Part shown: one piece after another, positions 31,661 to 40,050 of the stretch | Position numbering within the stretch: the first letter of the stretch is position 1 | Layout: each line of letters opens with the position of its first letter | Assembly (NCBI GenBank): GCA_020846145.1 | Contig: JADLEL010000021.1 | Location: 23,378-87,377 of the forward strand | DNA length: 64,000 nucleotides | Origin: Pirellulales bacterium | GTDB taxonomy: Bacteria > Planctomycetota > Planctomycetia > Pirellulales > Thermoguttaceae | Reading direction: 5' to 3' | Notes under the pieces: model-generated | Seen by the model: the letters and a program-made list of their open reading frames with translations, nothing else | Told to the model about the DNA's origin: nothing | The model's database searches: none | Translations under genes and position numbers: made by a program

Positions 31661-32782
31661 CTCGGGATCGTTCCGCTTCCAGACCCCCTCTGTTAGGTGG
31701 ATTTTCTCGCCAAGTCCCTGCTCGAACGGCTCTTCGGCAAAACTCGGCGGTTGGCCGGTCGGTTCCAAATGGGAAATCAGTCTCCCCTCCTTTGTTTTAC
31801 CATGTAGCCGTGAGCGATACAAATCAATTGTTTGATATTGATTGTTTTCGTCCAATCCGACCGCTTCCGTGATTCGGGTGATCTTCCGCGAGCCGTCTTC
31901 GGTAAAACGGGCAATCTGCACGATTAAATCGATCGCCGAGGCCACCTGCGCTCGGGCGACGTACACCGGAATTTGCACGTCCGACATGAGCGAAAGCGTT
32001 TCCAGCCGAATCAGGGCGTCCAATGGCGTATTGGCATGGATCGTCGAAAGCGAGCCGGCGTGGCCGGAAATCATCGATTGAATCAAATCCAACGCCTCGC
32101 CGCCGCGGACTTCGCCTACCACGATCCGGTCGGGCCGCATCCGCAGCGAATTGACGAACAGATCGCGCACCGTGAGCGTTCCGTGTCCGGCCCGGTCGCC
32201 GTGCCGCGCTTCGAGGTACAGCGTGTGCGGCTGCATCATCCGCAACTCGGAAGTGTCTTCGATGACGACGATTCGTTCTTCGGCGGGAATGGCCCGCGAA
32301 ATCGCCCCCAAAAGCACCGTCTTGCCCGTGCCCGTGCCGCCCGATATCAGCATGTTTTTCTTCAAGAGCACGCAGAGGTCAAGGAACTCGACCGCGTCCT
32401 CCGACAAGCTGCCGAAGGCGACTAAATTTTCCATCGTCAGCGCTTCCCGCGTGAATTTGCGGATCGTCAGATAGATGCCCGTCCGCGCGCTGGGCGGAAT
32501 CACGGCGTGAACGCGGGAGCCGTCGGGCAGCCGGGCGTCGAGCACCGGATGCTCCTCCGATATCTCCCGGCCCACCCACTGCGCCACGTTATGGATCGCC
32601 GAGAGCAAGGCGTCTTCGCTGGCGAAGCGCAAGCCGGTGTGAACCAGTTTGCCCGCGCGCTCGATGTAGATTTCCTCGTGCCCGTTGACCATGATCTCGC
32701 TCACCGAATCGTCGTTGAGCAAGGGCACGATCGGATCGAGAAAATACTGCACGCTCGCTTCAAATATTGCCTGTCGCGCCAT
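31658..32782 (-). CDS. tadA: TadA/CpaF-family secretion ATPase
   Basis: 374 residues from MARQAIFE. It is the PilT/VirB11-type hexameric ATPase that powers Flp pilus assembly. The N-terminal domain has DPIVPLLNDDSVSEIMVNG, Walker A is GGTGTGKT, the Asp box is VVIEDTSELRM, Walker B is LRMRPDRIVVGEVRGGEALD, and the His box is GHAGSLSTIHAN. It is the first gene of the pilus operon. No tadB, tadC, tadZ or secretin is present, so the rest of the apparatus must be encoded elsewhere. Confidence 0.95.
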   Translation of the reverse strand: MARQAIFEASVQYFLDPIVPLLNDDSVSEIMVNGHEEIYIERAGKLVHTGLRFASEDALLSAIHNVAQWVGREISEEHPVLDARLPDGSRVHAVIPPSARTGIYLTIRKFTREALTMENLVAFGSLSEDAVEFLDLCVLLKKNMLISGGTGTGKTVLLGAISRAIPAEERIVVIEDTSELRMMQPHTLYLEARHGDRAGHGTLTVRDLFVNSLRMRPDRIVVGEVRGGEALDLIQSMISGHAGSLSTIHANTPLDALIRLETLSLMSDVQIPVYVARAQVASAIDLIVQIARFTEDGSRKITRITEAVGLDENNQYQTIDLYRSRLHGKTKEGRLISHLEPTGQPPSFAEEPFEQGLGEKIHLTEGVWKRNDPE

Positions 32783-33155
32783 GATGATAAGCCAGCTCCT
32801 CCCATAAAAGACCGGCGATGCGGGCCGTCCCCGGCCCGCATCAATCAAGTAGGACAGGTTTCCAACCTGTCATTCGACGCAAGGAGCGATGATGATTCCG
32901 AAATCGTAATGACAGGTTGGAAACCTGTCCTACGAATGGGCGGAGTTTGCCCACAAAAAACGAACGCGATCAATGGAAGTTGGCGGGCAAAACCCTCCCT
33001 CCTCGATCATCCTTCGGTGTTCGCGTTTTGTCAAGCGCGGAATGCGGCGAAACGGGCCTTTTCGGCGGCGATTGCACATCGGCCCTAATTGGTTTAGAAT
33101 CATGGCGTATCGGGCTTCGATCTGCCAATCCTCAACATCTTTCAGGAGTTCCGCC
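32783..33155. other. divergent intergenic region with ACAGGTTTCCAACCTGT pair
   Basis: 32850-32937 is an inverted pair of GTAGGACAGGTTTCCAACCTG units. The rest separates the divergent tadA and fucosidase genes. GGTTTAGAAT at about 33090 could be a -10 region for the fucosidase gene, but no matching -35 is clear. Confidence 0.55.
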
Positions 33156-34880
33156 ATGCAAAAAACCATTCTCTTGGGCCGCGTATTGGCCGCACTGACC
33201 GCTTTTGCATTCTTCTCCGGTTTCGGGCGTTTATCCGCCGCCGAGGAAACCCCGCAAGGCAAGCAAGATCAATCCTTGCTCAACGCCAAGCCCGAGGACA
33301 TTGCCCGCTGGCGGCAACTCAAATTCGGCATGTTCATCCATTGGGGGCCGGTGAGCTTGCAGGGGACCGAAATCGGCTGGTCGCGCGGCGGCGAGCGCCG
33401 CGGCCTTCGCGGAGGCGGCACGGGCGAAGTGCCCCTCGAAGTCTATGACAACCTCTACAAGCAGTTCAATCCCGTCAAGTTCGACGCCCGGGAATGGGTC
33501 GAGATCGCCAAGACTTCCGGCATGAAATACATGGTCTTCACCACCCGCCATCACGACGGCTTCTCGATGTTCGACAGCCAGTTCAGCGACTACAAAATCA
33601 CCAATCCCGAATCGCCCTACCGCAAGGACATCGTCAAGCAGCTTGCCGACGCCTGCCACGCCGGCGACCTGATCTGGGGCATCTACTATTCCCAGCCCGA
33701 CTGGCATCATCCCGACTACATGACCGCCAATCACGCGAAATATGTCGAATACCTGCACGGACAGGTCAAGGAGTTGCTCTCCAACTACGGCCGCACCGAA
33801 ATGCTCTTCTTCGACGGCCTAGGCGGCGACGCCAAACGCTGGGACGCCGAAAACCTCTTCAAGATCATCCGCGCCTTGCAGCCGCGGATCATCGTCAACA
33901 ACCGCTGCGGATTGCCCGCCGACAACGACACGCCCGAACAACGCATCGGCAAGATGCAAACCGGCCGCCCCTGGGAAACCTGCATGACCATCGGCGACCA
34001 ATGGGCCTGGAAACCCCACGACAACGTCAAATCGCTGAAAACCTGCCTGCAAACGCTCGTAAAAGTCGTCTGCGGCGACGGAAATCTCCTGTTCAACGTC
34101 GGCCCCATGCCCGACGGCCGCATCGAGCCGCGGCAGATCGAAACGCTGAAACAAATGGGCGCGTGGTTGGAGAAATACGGGGAAACCATCTACAACACCC
34201 GCGGCGGTCCGTTCCCGCGAACCGAATGGGGCGGCGCGACCATGAACGGCAAAACGGTCTATGTCCACATCCTCGATCCCGGCGTGGAGACCGTCGTCCT
34301 CCCCCCGATTTCCGCCAAAATCGTATCCAGCAGCGTTCTGACGGGCGGAACCGCGACGATCACGCAGTCCGGCGACGCCATCAATATCTCCGTGCCCAAA
34401 GCCGACCGCAACGAGATCGACACCATCGTCGCCCTCGAACTCGATACTCCGGCCGCGGAGGCAAAAGCCCTCCGCGCGAATACGCAATCGGTCGCGACGG
34501 GCAAAAAGGCCGCCGCCTCGAACGTCTTTCGAAAAATGGTCGAAGTTCACGGCCCGCAAAACGCCTTCGACGACGATCACGAAACCCGCTGGGCCACCGA
34601 CGGCGGCACCCATCAGGCGTGGCTCGAAGTCGATTTGGGCGAACCGAAAACCATCGCCTCCGCGCTGATCGCCGAAGCCGATTTCGGCCCCCGCGTGCGA
34701 AAGTTCGAACTGCAAGCCAAAGTGGACGGCCAGTGGAAAACCGTTTTCACGGGAAAAACTCTCGGCGAGGAATGCCGCGTCAAGTTCGAGCCCGTTGCCG
34801 CCCAAGTCTTCCGCCTGAACGTCCTCGAAGCCACCGAAGGTCCGACCATCGAAGAATTTCAATTGTTCGAAGCGAAATAG
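33156..34880 (+). CDS. exported GH29 alpha-L-fucosidase with C-terminal F5/8 type C domain
   Basis: 574 residues. A signal peptide (KTILLGRVLAALTAFAFFSG ... SAAEE) is followed by a GH29 barrel starting RWRQLKFGMFIHWGPVSLQG. TTRHHDGFSMFDS and GTEMLFFDG-like EMLFFDGLGGD mark the active site; the Asp near residue 220 is the expected nucleophile. A beta-sandwich follows, then a discoidin-like domain from about residue 470 (ATDGGTHQAWLEVDLGEPK). It probably releases fucose from sulfated or host polysaccharides in the periplasm. TTTCAGGAG gives a strong ribosome-binding site. No sulfatase is adjacent. Confidence 0.92.
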   Translation: MQKTILLGRVLAALTAFAFFSGFGRLSAAEETPQGKQDQSLLNAKPEDIARWRQLKFGMFIHWGPVSLQGTEIGWSRGGERRGLRGGGTGEVPLEVYDNLYKQFNPVKFDAREWVEIAKTSGMKYMVFTTRHHDGFSMFDSQFSDYKITNPESPYRKDIVKQLADACHAGDLIWGIYYSQPDWHHPDYMTANHAKYVEYLHGQVKELLSNYGRTEMLFFDGLGGDAKRWDAENLFKIIRALQPRIIVNNRCGLPADNDTPEQRIGKMQTGRPWETCMTIGDQWAWKPHDNVKSLKTCLQTLVKVVCGDGNLLFNVGPMPDGRIEPRQIETLKQMGAWLEKYGETIYNTRGGPFPRTEWGGATMNGKTVYVHILDPGVETVVLPPISAKIVSSSVLTGGTATITQSGDAINISVPKADRNEIDTIVALELDTPAAEAKALRANTQSVATGKKAAASNVFRKMVEVHGPQNAFDDDHETRWATDGGTHQAWLEVDLGEPKTIASALIAEADFGPRVRKFELQAKVDGQWKTVFTGKTLGEECRVKFEPVAAQVFRLNVLEATEGPTIEEFQLFEAK

Positions 34881-34905
34881 CAACCAAGGAACTGTAAAAC
34901 AATAA

Positions 34906-34992
34906 GTTGCCGAAATTGTAGTAGGCACACTCCGTGTGCCGTCAGCGAATTACGGCACACGGAGTGTGCCTACTACTTTCCAATTCGGTAAG
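34906..34992. repeat. GGCACACTCCGTGTGCC element, upstream copy
   Basis: GTAGTAGGCACACTCCGTGTG then CCGTC is mirrored by GGCACACGGAGTGTGCCTAC. The outer flanks (AATAAGTTGCCGAAAT on the left, CCAATTCGGTAAGTTATT on the right) are also inverted. The same arrangement recurs at 35597-35698 on the other side of the next gene. Confidence 0.9.
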
Positions 34993-35029
34993 TTATTCCT
35001 TTACGACGACTAACCACAGGAGACACGAC

Positions 35030-35584
35030 ATGCGATTCCCACTCGAAAACCTCTCGTCCCCGGTCCTGCCCGTATCCTTGAGCGTAATGCTCTTCGCGGC
35101 GACCGCCAGCTTCGGCCAGGCGCCGGCGGCCCATGCCGCCCCCGTGAAGCCGCATCCGGCGATCAAGGCGCAACCGCCCCACGGGGCCCCCGCCGTGCAT
35201 CCCTTCGCCCCTCCGCAAGTTATCGTCGATCAACTGAAAAAAATCGGCGGGGAGCAAAAAGCCCGCTGGGATACGCTGCTTCGCGCGTTGAAGTTGGCCG
35301 TCAACCTGCTCTCCGGCAACGAGACCAATCTGCTTTCGGGAAACCGGCCCGAATTGCTCTCGAACAATAAAGCCGCCTTGCTTTCGGGCAACAGCCCCGA
35401 ACTGCTTTCCGGCAATAGCCCCAAGCTGCTCTCGGACAACAAGCCCAACATCCTTTCGGGCAACCAAACGCCGATCTTGAGCGGCAACCGCATTTCGCTG
35501 TCGATCTTGTCCGGCTTGAAAATCGAAATCCACATCGAGAACAGCGGCAATCACAACCCGCCCCTCGGTCCGCATCAACGGTAA
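35030..35584 (+). CDS. exported protein with LLSGN octapeptide repeats
   Basis: 184 residues. A signal peptide (LPVSLSVMLFAATASFGQA) is followed by a Pro/Ala/His-rich linker. From about residue 92 there are eight tandem 8-residue units of the form LLSGNxxx (LLSGNETN, LLSGNRPE, LLSNNKAA, LLSGNSPE and so on). Such short regular repeats with a leucine pair suggest a small beta-solenoid or adhesive stalk. The tail is Asn/His/Pro-rich. CACAGGAGACACG is a good ribosome-binding site. I do not recognise a family. The gene is bracketed by two nearly identical palindromic elements. Confidence 0.75.
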   Translation: MRFPLENLSSPVLPVSLSVMLFAATASFGQAPAAHAAPVKPHPAIKAQPPHGAPAVHPFAPPQVIVDQLKKIGGEQKARWDTLLRALKLAVNLLSGNETNLLSGNRPELLSNNKAALLSGNSPELLSGNSPKLLSDNKPNILSGNQTPILSGNRISLSILSGLKIEIHIENSGNHNPPLGPHQR

Positions 35585-35596
35585 CGCATTGCCCGA

Positions 35597-35698
35597 CAAT
35601 AAGTTGCCGGAATCGTAGTAGGCACACTCCGTGTGCCGTCCGCGAATTACGGCACACGGAGTGTGCCTGCTACATTGGAATTCGGTAGTTTATTGTCG
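35597..35698. repeat. GGCACACTCCGTGTGCC element, downstream copy
   Basis: This is a near-identical direct copy of 34906-34992, including the AATAAGTTGCCGGAAT and AATTCGGTAGTTTATT outer flanks. Together they bracket the LLSGN gene like the ends of a cassette. Confidence 0.9.
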
Positions 35699-35781
35699 GA
35701 CGGCGCCTAACGCATTGAGATTACTGAACGGCGGTCTCGGTCGGGCAACCGCTCGACGCCGCCCGGTCCGCTTTTTCCCTT

Positions 35782-36657
35782 TCATTCGCGGACGGCGGCT
35801 TTGTCGGCGGTGGGGAAATCGGCGGGAACTTTTTGCGTGACGCGGCCGGTGGCGGCCCATTCCGCGCCGCGCTGCAAGGTGGCGATGAAGGAAACGCTCT
35901 TGAGTTGTTCGGGCTGGTGGCCCAGGGCGTCGAAGAAGACGCGGCCCTTGCCGAACTCGACGGTGAAGAGGATCGGCTCGTGCTCGTCGGCGCCGCCTTT
36001 TTCCTTGGGGGCGAACGCGGTAGCGAGTACGGTCAGGTTCTTGCCCGGTCCGCGGAGCCAGCCGTACAGCTCGTCGGTTACGTGCATGAACGCGGGCGGC
36101 AGGCCCTTGGTAATGGGATGGTTCGGCTCGCGGACGACGATCTGGAAGGGCTGCGCCGGGCCGTGCGCGCCGGTCTTGCCGGGCGAATTGTCGCGGACGA
36201 TCTTGCCGTCTTTCCAACGGAGGTAGGCGCCGGCCTTTTCGGTCCTTCCGCCCCAGCCGCCGAGGCCCATCATCTCGTTATACTCTTTCCACTTGGGGAA
36301 CGCGGCGCAGGCGAAGTGGTAGATCACCAGTCCGCCGCCGCGTTGGACGTACTCGACCAGGTCGGCCCGGGTTTCGGCGGGCCAATCGTCGCCTTGGTAG
36401 TTGCTCACGATCACGTCGTACGCGACGAACTTCGGCCGGAAGCCGCTCAGGTCCTGCCCCTTGGCGGGCGAAGTGGCCACCTCAACCGCGAACAGGCCCG
36501 ATTCTTCCAAAATCTTCTTCAAAACGGGCGTGGTGTTCTTCCAATCGTGGGCGTTCTGCCCATCGACGATGAGCGCCTTGTAGGGGGGCGCGGCCTGCGC
36601 CTGCACGGCCAAGAGAGTGACGGCAATTAACATCCACGAGAGCTTCTTGAGGGACAT
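35782..36657 (-). CDS. exported ThuA-like protein
   Basis: 291 residues. A signal peptide (KKLSWMLIAVTLLAVQAQAA) precedes a glutamine-amidotransferase-like fold: KALIVDGQNAHDWKNTTPVL, YDVIVSNYQGDDW and VQRGGGLVIYHFACAAF. This matches ThuA (trehalose utilisation) domain proteins, which are expanded in Planctomycetota and often linked to polysaccharide use. The catalytic role is not established for the family. It lies within a run of exported-protein genes. Confidence 0.88.
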   Translation of the reverse strand: MSLKKLSWMLIAVTLLAVQAQAAPPYKALIVDGQNAHDWKNTTPVLKKILEESGLFAVEVATSPAKGQDLSGFRPKFVAYDVIVSNYQGDDWPAETRADLVEYVQRGGGLVIYHFACAAFPKWKEYNEMMGLGGWGGRTEKAGAYLRWKDGKIVRDNSPGKTGAHGPAQPFQIVVREPNHPITKGLPPAFMHVTDELYGWLRGPGKNLTVLATAFAPKEKGGADEHEPILFTVEFGKGRVFFDALGHQPEQLKSVSFIATLQRGAEWAATGRVTQKVPADFPTADKAAVRE

Positions 36658-36674
36658 TGTGATTCTCCTTGATA

Positions 36675-36727
36675 ATGGGAGTTGGAATTTAGGAGTTAGG
36701 AGTTAGGAGTTAGGAGGTGGGAGTTAG
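36675..36727. repeat. GGAGTTAGGAGTTAGG tandem repeat (left arm)
   Basis: Short units of GGAGTTA are repeated about six times. The inverse sequence (CTAACTCCTAACTTC and CCGAACTCCGAACTCCG) occurs at 37083-37153. The small four-helix protein gene lies exactly between the arms. Confidence 0.75.
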
Positions 36728-37075
36728 AATTGCGGAGCGGTAGGCGTTCAGGAGACGGCCGACCTCGTCGGTGAGTTCCCAGAGCGACCGCTTCTCCATA
36801 AGGCCAAGGTCACAAGCGAGGATCAGATAGTAGCGGCACTCCTCCAGCGAGCCTTCGGCGATGTTCAGGAACCGGGCCTTGTCCTGTTTCGAGTGCTTGC
36901 GGAAGCCTTCAGCGATGTTCGCGGGAACAGAAATCGACGCGCGCCGGAACTGCGACGTCAGCCCGTACCGTTCCTCTTTGGGAAACTGTCGCGTAGCTGC
37001 ATAGACCTGCAACACGAAGGCATGCGCCTTTTGCCACGCGATCAAGTCTTGAAACGACTTTGCCGGTTCTCTCAT
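36710..37075 (-). CDS. four-helix bundle protein (23S rRNA intervening-sequence family)
   Basis: 121 residues from MREPAKSFQDLIAWQKAHAF. The pattern LTSQFRRASISVPANIAEGF followed by FLNIAEGSLEECRYYLILA is diagnostic of the IVP/TIGR02436 four-helix bundle family. In some bacteria these genes sit inside 23S rRNA intervening sequences; here there is no rRNA. The function is unknown. The 3' end and both flanks are made of inverted GGAGTTA tandem repeats, so the gene looks like a mobile cassette. Confidence 0.88.
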   Translation of the reverse strand: MREPAKSFQDLIAWQKAHAFVLQVYAATRQFPKEERYGLTSQFRRASISVPANIAEGFRKHSKQDKARFLNIAEGSLEECRYYLILACDLGLMEKRSLWELTDEVGRLLNAYRSAILTPTS

Positions 37076-37082
37076 GCACAAT

Positions 37083-37153
37083 CTCCCCGAACTCCGAACT
37101 CCGAACTCCGAACTCCTAACTCCTAACTTCTAACTCCTAACTTCTAACTCCTG
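37083..37153. repeat. CCGAACTCCGAACTCC tandem repeat (right arm)
   Basis: Units of CCGAACT grade into CTAACTC and TTCTAACTCC. It is the inverse partner of 36675-36727 on the other side of the four-helix bundle gene, so the gene sits in a long imperfect inverted repeat. Confidence 0.75.
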
Positions 37154-37164
37154 CCTCGCTTGGG

Positions 37165-38472
37165 CTACTTGTTCTTGATGCAATACAACGAGGTTATGGT
37201 GCGAAGGTACAAGGCATCGCCGGAGACGGCGGGCGAGGCCAACATGCCTTCGTCGAGTTTGTTTTCGGCGAGGATTTGGAACTTCGGGCCGGCTTCGACG
37301 ACCATCGTCTTGCCTTTCTGGCCGAAGTAGTAAACCTTCCCGCGGTTGTCGATGGGCGAGGCGGCGTGGTCGCCTTCGAGCCGCTCTTTCCAGAACTGCT
37401 TGCCGGTTTTGGCGTCGAGGCAGACGGCGATGCCGTTGTCGGCGACCATGAAAATTCGGCCCTCGACCAGCAGGATCGAGGAGAGGAAGGGGACCGTTTT
37501 TTTGTATTTCCAAAGGATGCATTTCTTGGCGTCGAGCACGCCCTCCGCGGTTCCCGGCTCAATCGCCCACAGTTCCAGGTTGCTGCCCACGTGGCAATAA
37601 ATAATGCCGTTCTCGGCGATCGGCCGCATCACGCCCGAATAGCTGCCGATGGCGTCCAGCCGCCATAGCTCCTTGCCGGTCAGGGGGTCGTAGCCGTAGA
37701 GGGCCATCGAGCCGAGGCTGACCAGGACCGGCCGGCCGCCGATCTCGGCGATGATGGGCGCGGAAGAGGCCTTGCGGTACTCGCCTTCCTCTTTGGGTCG
37801 GTTGGTTTGCGGATCGATGTCGTCGAACTCGACGGTGCGGGGCGTTTTCCAAACGGTCTCGCCCGTCCGCTTATCGACGGCCAGCACGAATTGCTCGTCG
37901 CAGCCGTCGTAGTGCGCGATGAGCAGGTTTTTGTAGAGCATCGGCGAGGACGCCGGCCCGACGGTGTGCCGGCAGGGGATGTCGGCGCGCTCCCAGAGCA
38001 CTTCGCCGGTTTGGCCGTCGAGGCAGGCGAGGTAGGGCGAGCCGTAGCTGACGTAAACGCGGCCTTCCTCGATCGTCGGCGACGGCGTCGCGTAGGAGTT
38101 CATGGGATGGCACCCCTGCGGCTTCTCGACCTTGTGCAGCAGCTTTTCGATGAGAATCTCGCCGGAATGCTTATCGATGCAGAGCGCCGACAATTCCTTG
38201 CCGTCGGGCGTGGCGGTGGTGAGCCAGAGGCGGTCGCCCCAAATGACCGGCGTCGAGCGGCCCTTGCCGGGAAGTTTGATTTTCCAGGCCACGTTCTCCG
38301 TTTCGTTCCAGTGGAGCGGCAGGTTCGCCGAATCGGCATGGCCTTGATCGGTCGGGCCGCGGTAGCTGGTCCAGTTGTCGGCGGCGAAGGCGGAATTCGT
38401 CATTGCGAGAATCGCGCAAAGAAGAAAGACAAGGCGGCGGGAAAATCGTGCTGCAAACATCATGTTCATCAT
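37165..38472 (-). CDS. exported PQQ-binding-like beta-propeller protein
   Basis: 435 residues. A signal peptide (RRLVFLLCAILAMTNSAFAA) is followed by NWTSYRGPTDQGHAD and repeated propeller blades (YVSYGSPYLACLDGQTGEVLW, PLTGKELWRLDAIGSYSG, AVCLDAKTGKQFWKERLEGD). The A-x-D-x-x-TGx-W blades match the PQQ-like domain family. No dehydrogenase catalytic part is present. These proteins are abundant in Planctomycetota; the substrate and role are unknown. Confidence 0.9.
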   Translation of the reverse strand: MMNMMFAARFSRRLVFLLCAILAMTNSAFAADNWTSYRGPTDQGHADSANLPLHWNETENVAWKIKLPGKGRSTPVIWGDRLWLTTATPDGKELSALCIDKHSGEILIEKLLHKVEKPQGCHPMNSYATPSPTIEEGRVYVSYGSPYLACLDGQTGEVLWERADIPCRHTVGPASSPMLYKNLLIAHYDGCDEQFVLAVDKRTGETVWKTPRTVEFDDIDPQTNRPKEEGEYRKASSAPIIAEIGGRPVLVSLGSMALYGYDPLTGKELWRLDAIGSYSGVMRPIAENGIIYCHVGSNLELWAIEPGTAEGVLDAKKCILWKYKKTVPFLSSILLVEGRIFMVADNGIAVCLDAKTGKQFWKERLEGDHAASPIDNRGKVYYFGQKGKTMVVEAGPKFQILAENKLDEGMLASPAVSGDALYLRTITSLYCIKNK

Positions 38473-38851
38473 TGATTGTCCGAAGGGAAAGGATTATATA
38501 TTCAGCGAGCCGAGGAGTTTATCCCCTCGGCTGGAACTGCCGACCGATATCGCACTTCCAGGCGAGGGGATAAACTTCTCTCCGGCCGTCTTGCGCAAGT
38601 CCTTGCTGGTAAACACGTTGCAATGCAAGTGGTTGACTGGCGAAAACTTGCATTACTGTTGATGGTTGTCGTTGTTTATGATTGTCCGTGGTTGTTTGGC
38701 AATTGGACAAGCACATTTTCAGCACGATTTTGGCTGCCCTTTCCCGATCTCTTCCACGCACCGGCGCCTTTCAGTTATGGCGGCGAGCATGCGCGGGCGG
38801 GATGGAGCCGATCGCGACACAAGACCGCAGGAAACGCGGCGTCGCCCCACG
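38473..38851. other. intergenic region with a decayed GCCGAGGGG pair
   Basis: 38503-38580 contains CAGCGAGCCGAGGAGTTTAT and, further right, GGCGAGGGGATAAACTTCTC, a diverged copy of the pair inside nuoG. The remaining sequence up to the recombinase fragment shows no coding signal. Confidence 0.6.
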
Positions 38852-39136
38852 ATGTTTCTGGAGGGGCCGGCCGCAATCCCGCGGGCCGCGTGGGCCATCT
38901 ACGCCCGCTATTCTAGCCGATTCCAGCACTCGATTGAAGACCAGGTCCGCTCCTGCCGGGAGTGGGCCGAGCGGAATGGAGTTAATGTTCCCGACAAATT
39001 GGTCTTCGTCGATGAACGCGTGACCGGCCGGAGTTCGCGGCGGGAAGACCTGCAAAACCTCCGCGCCGCCTTGGAATCCGGCTCCATCGACGTGGTGATT
39101 ATTTTCTCCACGAATCGGCTGTATCGCAAAACCTAA
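38852..39136 (+). pseudogene. truncated serine recombinase (resolvase N-terminal domain)
   Basis: 94 residues. AAWAIYARYSSRFQHSIEDQ with catalytic Ser in YSSRFQ, then DERVTGRSSRREDLQNL and IDVVIIFSTNRLYR, is the first part of a large serine recombinase. The frame then hits a stop directly before the efpL terminator region. The zinc-ribbon and DNA-binding domains of a full recombinase (about 500 residues) are missing. It is a remnant of a mobile element; a second, older fragment of the same N-terminus is at 47984-48058. Confidence 0.85.
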
Positions 39137-39160
39137 CCGAGATGCCGAAAAAAATGCAGA

Positions 39161-39724
39161 TTAGGCCCGGGAAAGATACTGGCCGGTGCGGGTATCGACC
39201 TTGACGGTCTCGCCTTCGGAAAGATATTCGGGAACTTGCACGACGAGGCCCGTTTCGAGCGTGGCGGGCTTGGTCCGCGCGGTGGCCGACGCGCCCTTGA
39301 TGCCCGGATCGCACTGCGTAACTTTCAATTCCACGGTCAGCGGAAGTTGGATGCCCACGCACTCGTCGTTGTAAATCAGCGTCTGCACGCCTTCCAAGTC
39401 TTCGGTGAGGTATTGCAGTTCCTCCTCCAAATCGGCCCGGGGCAAAACGTAATCGTTGTAGTCCGCTTGATCGAGAAAATGCACTTCGCTCGGATCGGAG
39501 TACATGAACTTCACCGGACGGCGGGCGAAATCGGCCTCCGGCAGTTGCTCCGCGCCCTTGAGCGTAATATCGACCTTCTGCTTGTTGATCAGGTTCCGCG
39601 CCTTGAACTTGTAAAGCGTGGCCGCGCCCCGCGCGGAGGGACTTTGCACGTTGATCGTCTCGATCATGCACGGCGCCCCGTTGTAATTCACGATATGTCC
39701 GCGTTTGATGTCTTTGGCTAGCAT
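39161..39724 (-). CDS. efpL: EF-P paralogue EfpL (YeiP)
   Basis: 187 residues. INVQSPSARGAATLYKFKAR aligns with the YeiP/EfpL loop of E. coli (SPTARGAATLYK), with Arg at the tip in place of the modified lysine of EF-P. PGIKGASATARTKPATLETG and VQVPEYLSEGE are the conserved domain III motifs. EfpL binds the ribosome and relieves stalling at proline motifs without post-translational modification. It stands alone, flanked by CCCTATCCCC repeats upstream and the recombinase fragment downstream. Confidence 0.93.
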   Translation of the reverse strand: MLAKDIKRGHIVNYNGAPCMIETINVQSPSARGAATLYKFKARNLINKQKVDITLKGAEQLPEADFARRPVKFMYSDPSEVHFLDQADYNDYVLPRADLEEELQYLTEDLEGVQTLIYNDECVGIQLPLTVELKVTQCDPGIKGASATARTKPATLETGLVVQVPEYLSEGETVKVDTRTGQYLSRA

Positions 39725-40050
39725 GGGAGCAGGGGATAGGGGATAGGGGGTAGGGATCAGGGATTAGCCACCAATTTCGTCATTCGGAACTTACTTGTTT
39801 TTTGGACCACTTTTAGTTGCTTGCTCACCCTTGCTCGTAATTGCAATCTCAGATCAATTGGCTTTTTGCTAATAAAACAGCGATTTGATTGACGTTCCCA
39901 TAATCGTTGCACAAGCGCCTTTCGCTAAGTCTCATCAAGCGATGCGAGGTAGGGGGAGTTTGAAGCCATTTTATGCTCCAATGAAATCACGATCAATCAG
40001 CAGTTATTTTTCTCTTTCCTATCCCCTATCCCCCATCCCCTATCCCCTAT
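39725..40050. other. gene-free region
   Basis: 326 bp. The ends are GGGGATAGGGGATAGG (39727-39760) and its inverse CCTATCCCCTATCCCC (40017-40066), which could pair into a long stem. The AT-rich middle has no coding signal. It contains the upstream region of efpL, but I see no clear promoter. Confidence 0.6.
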
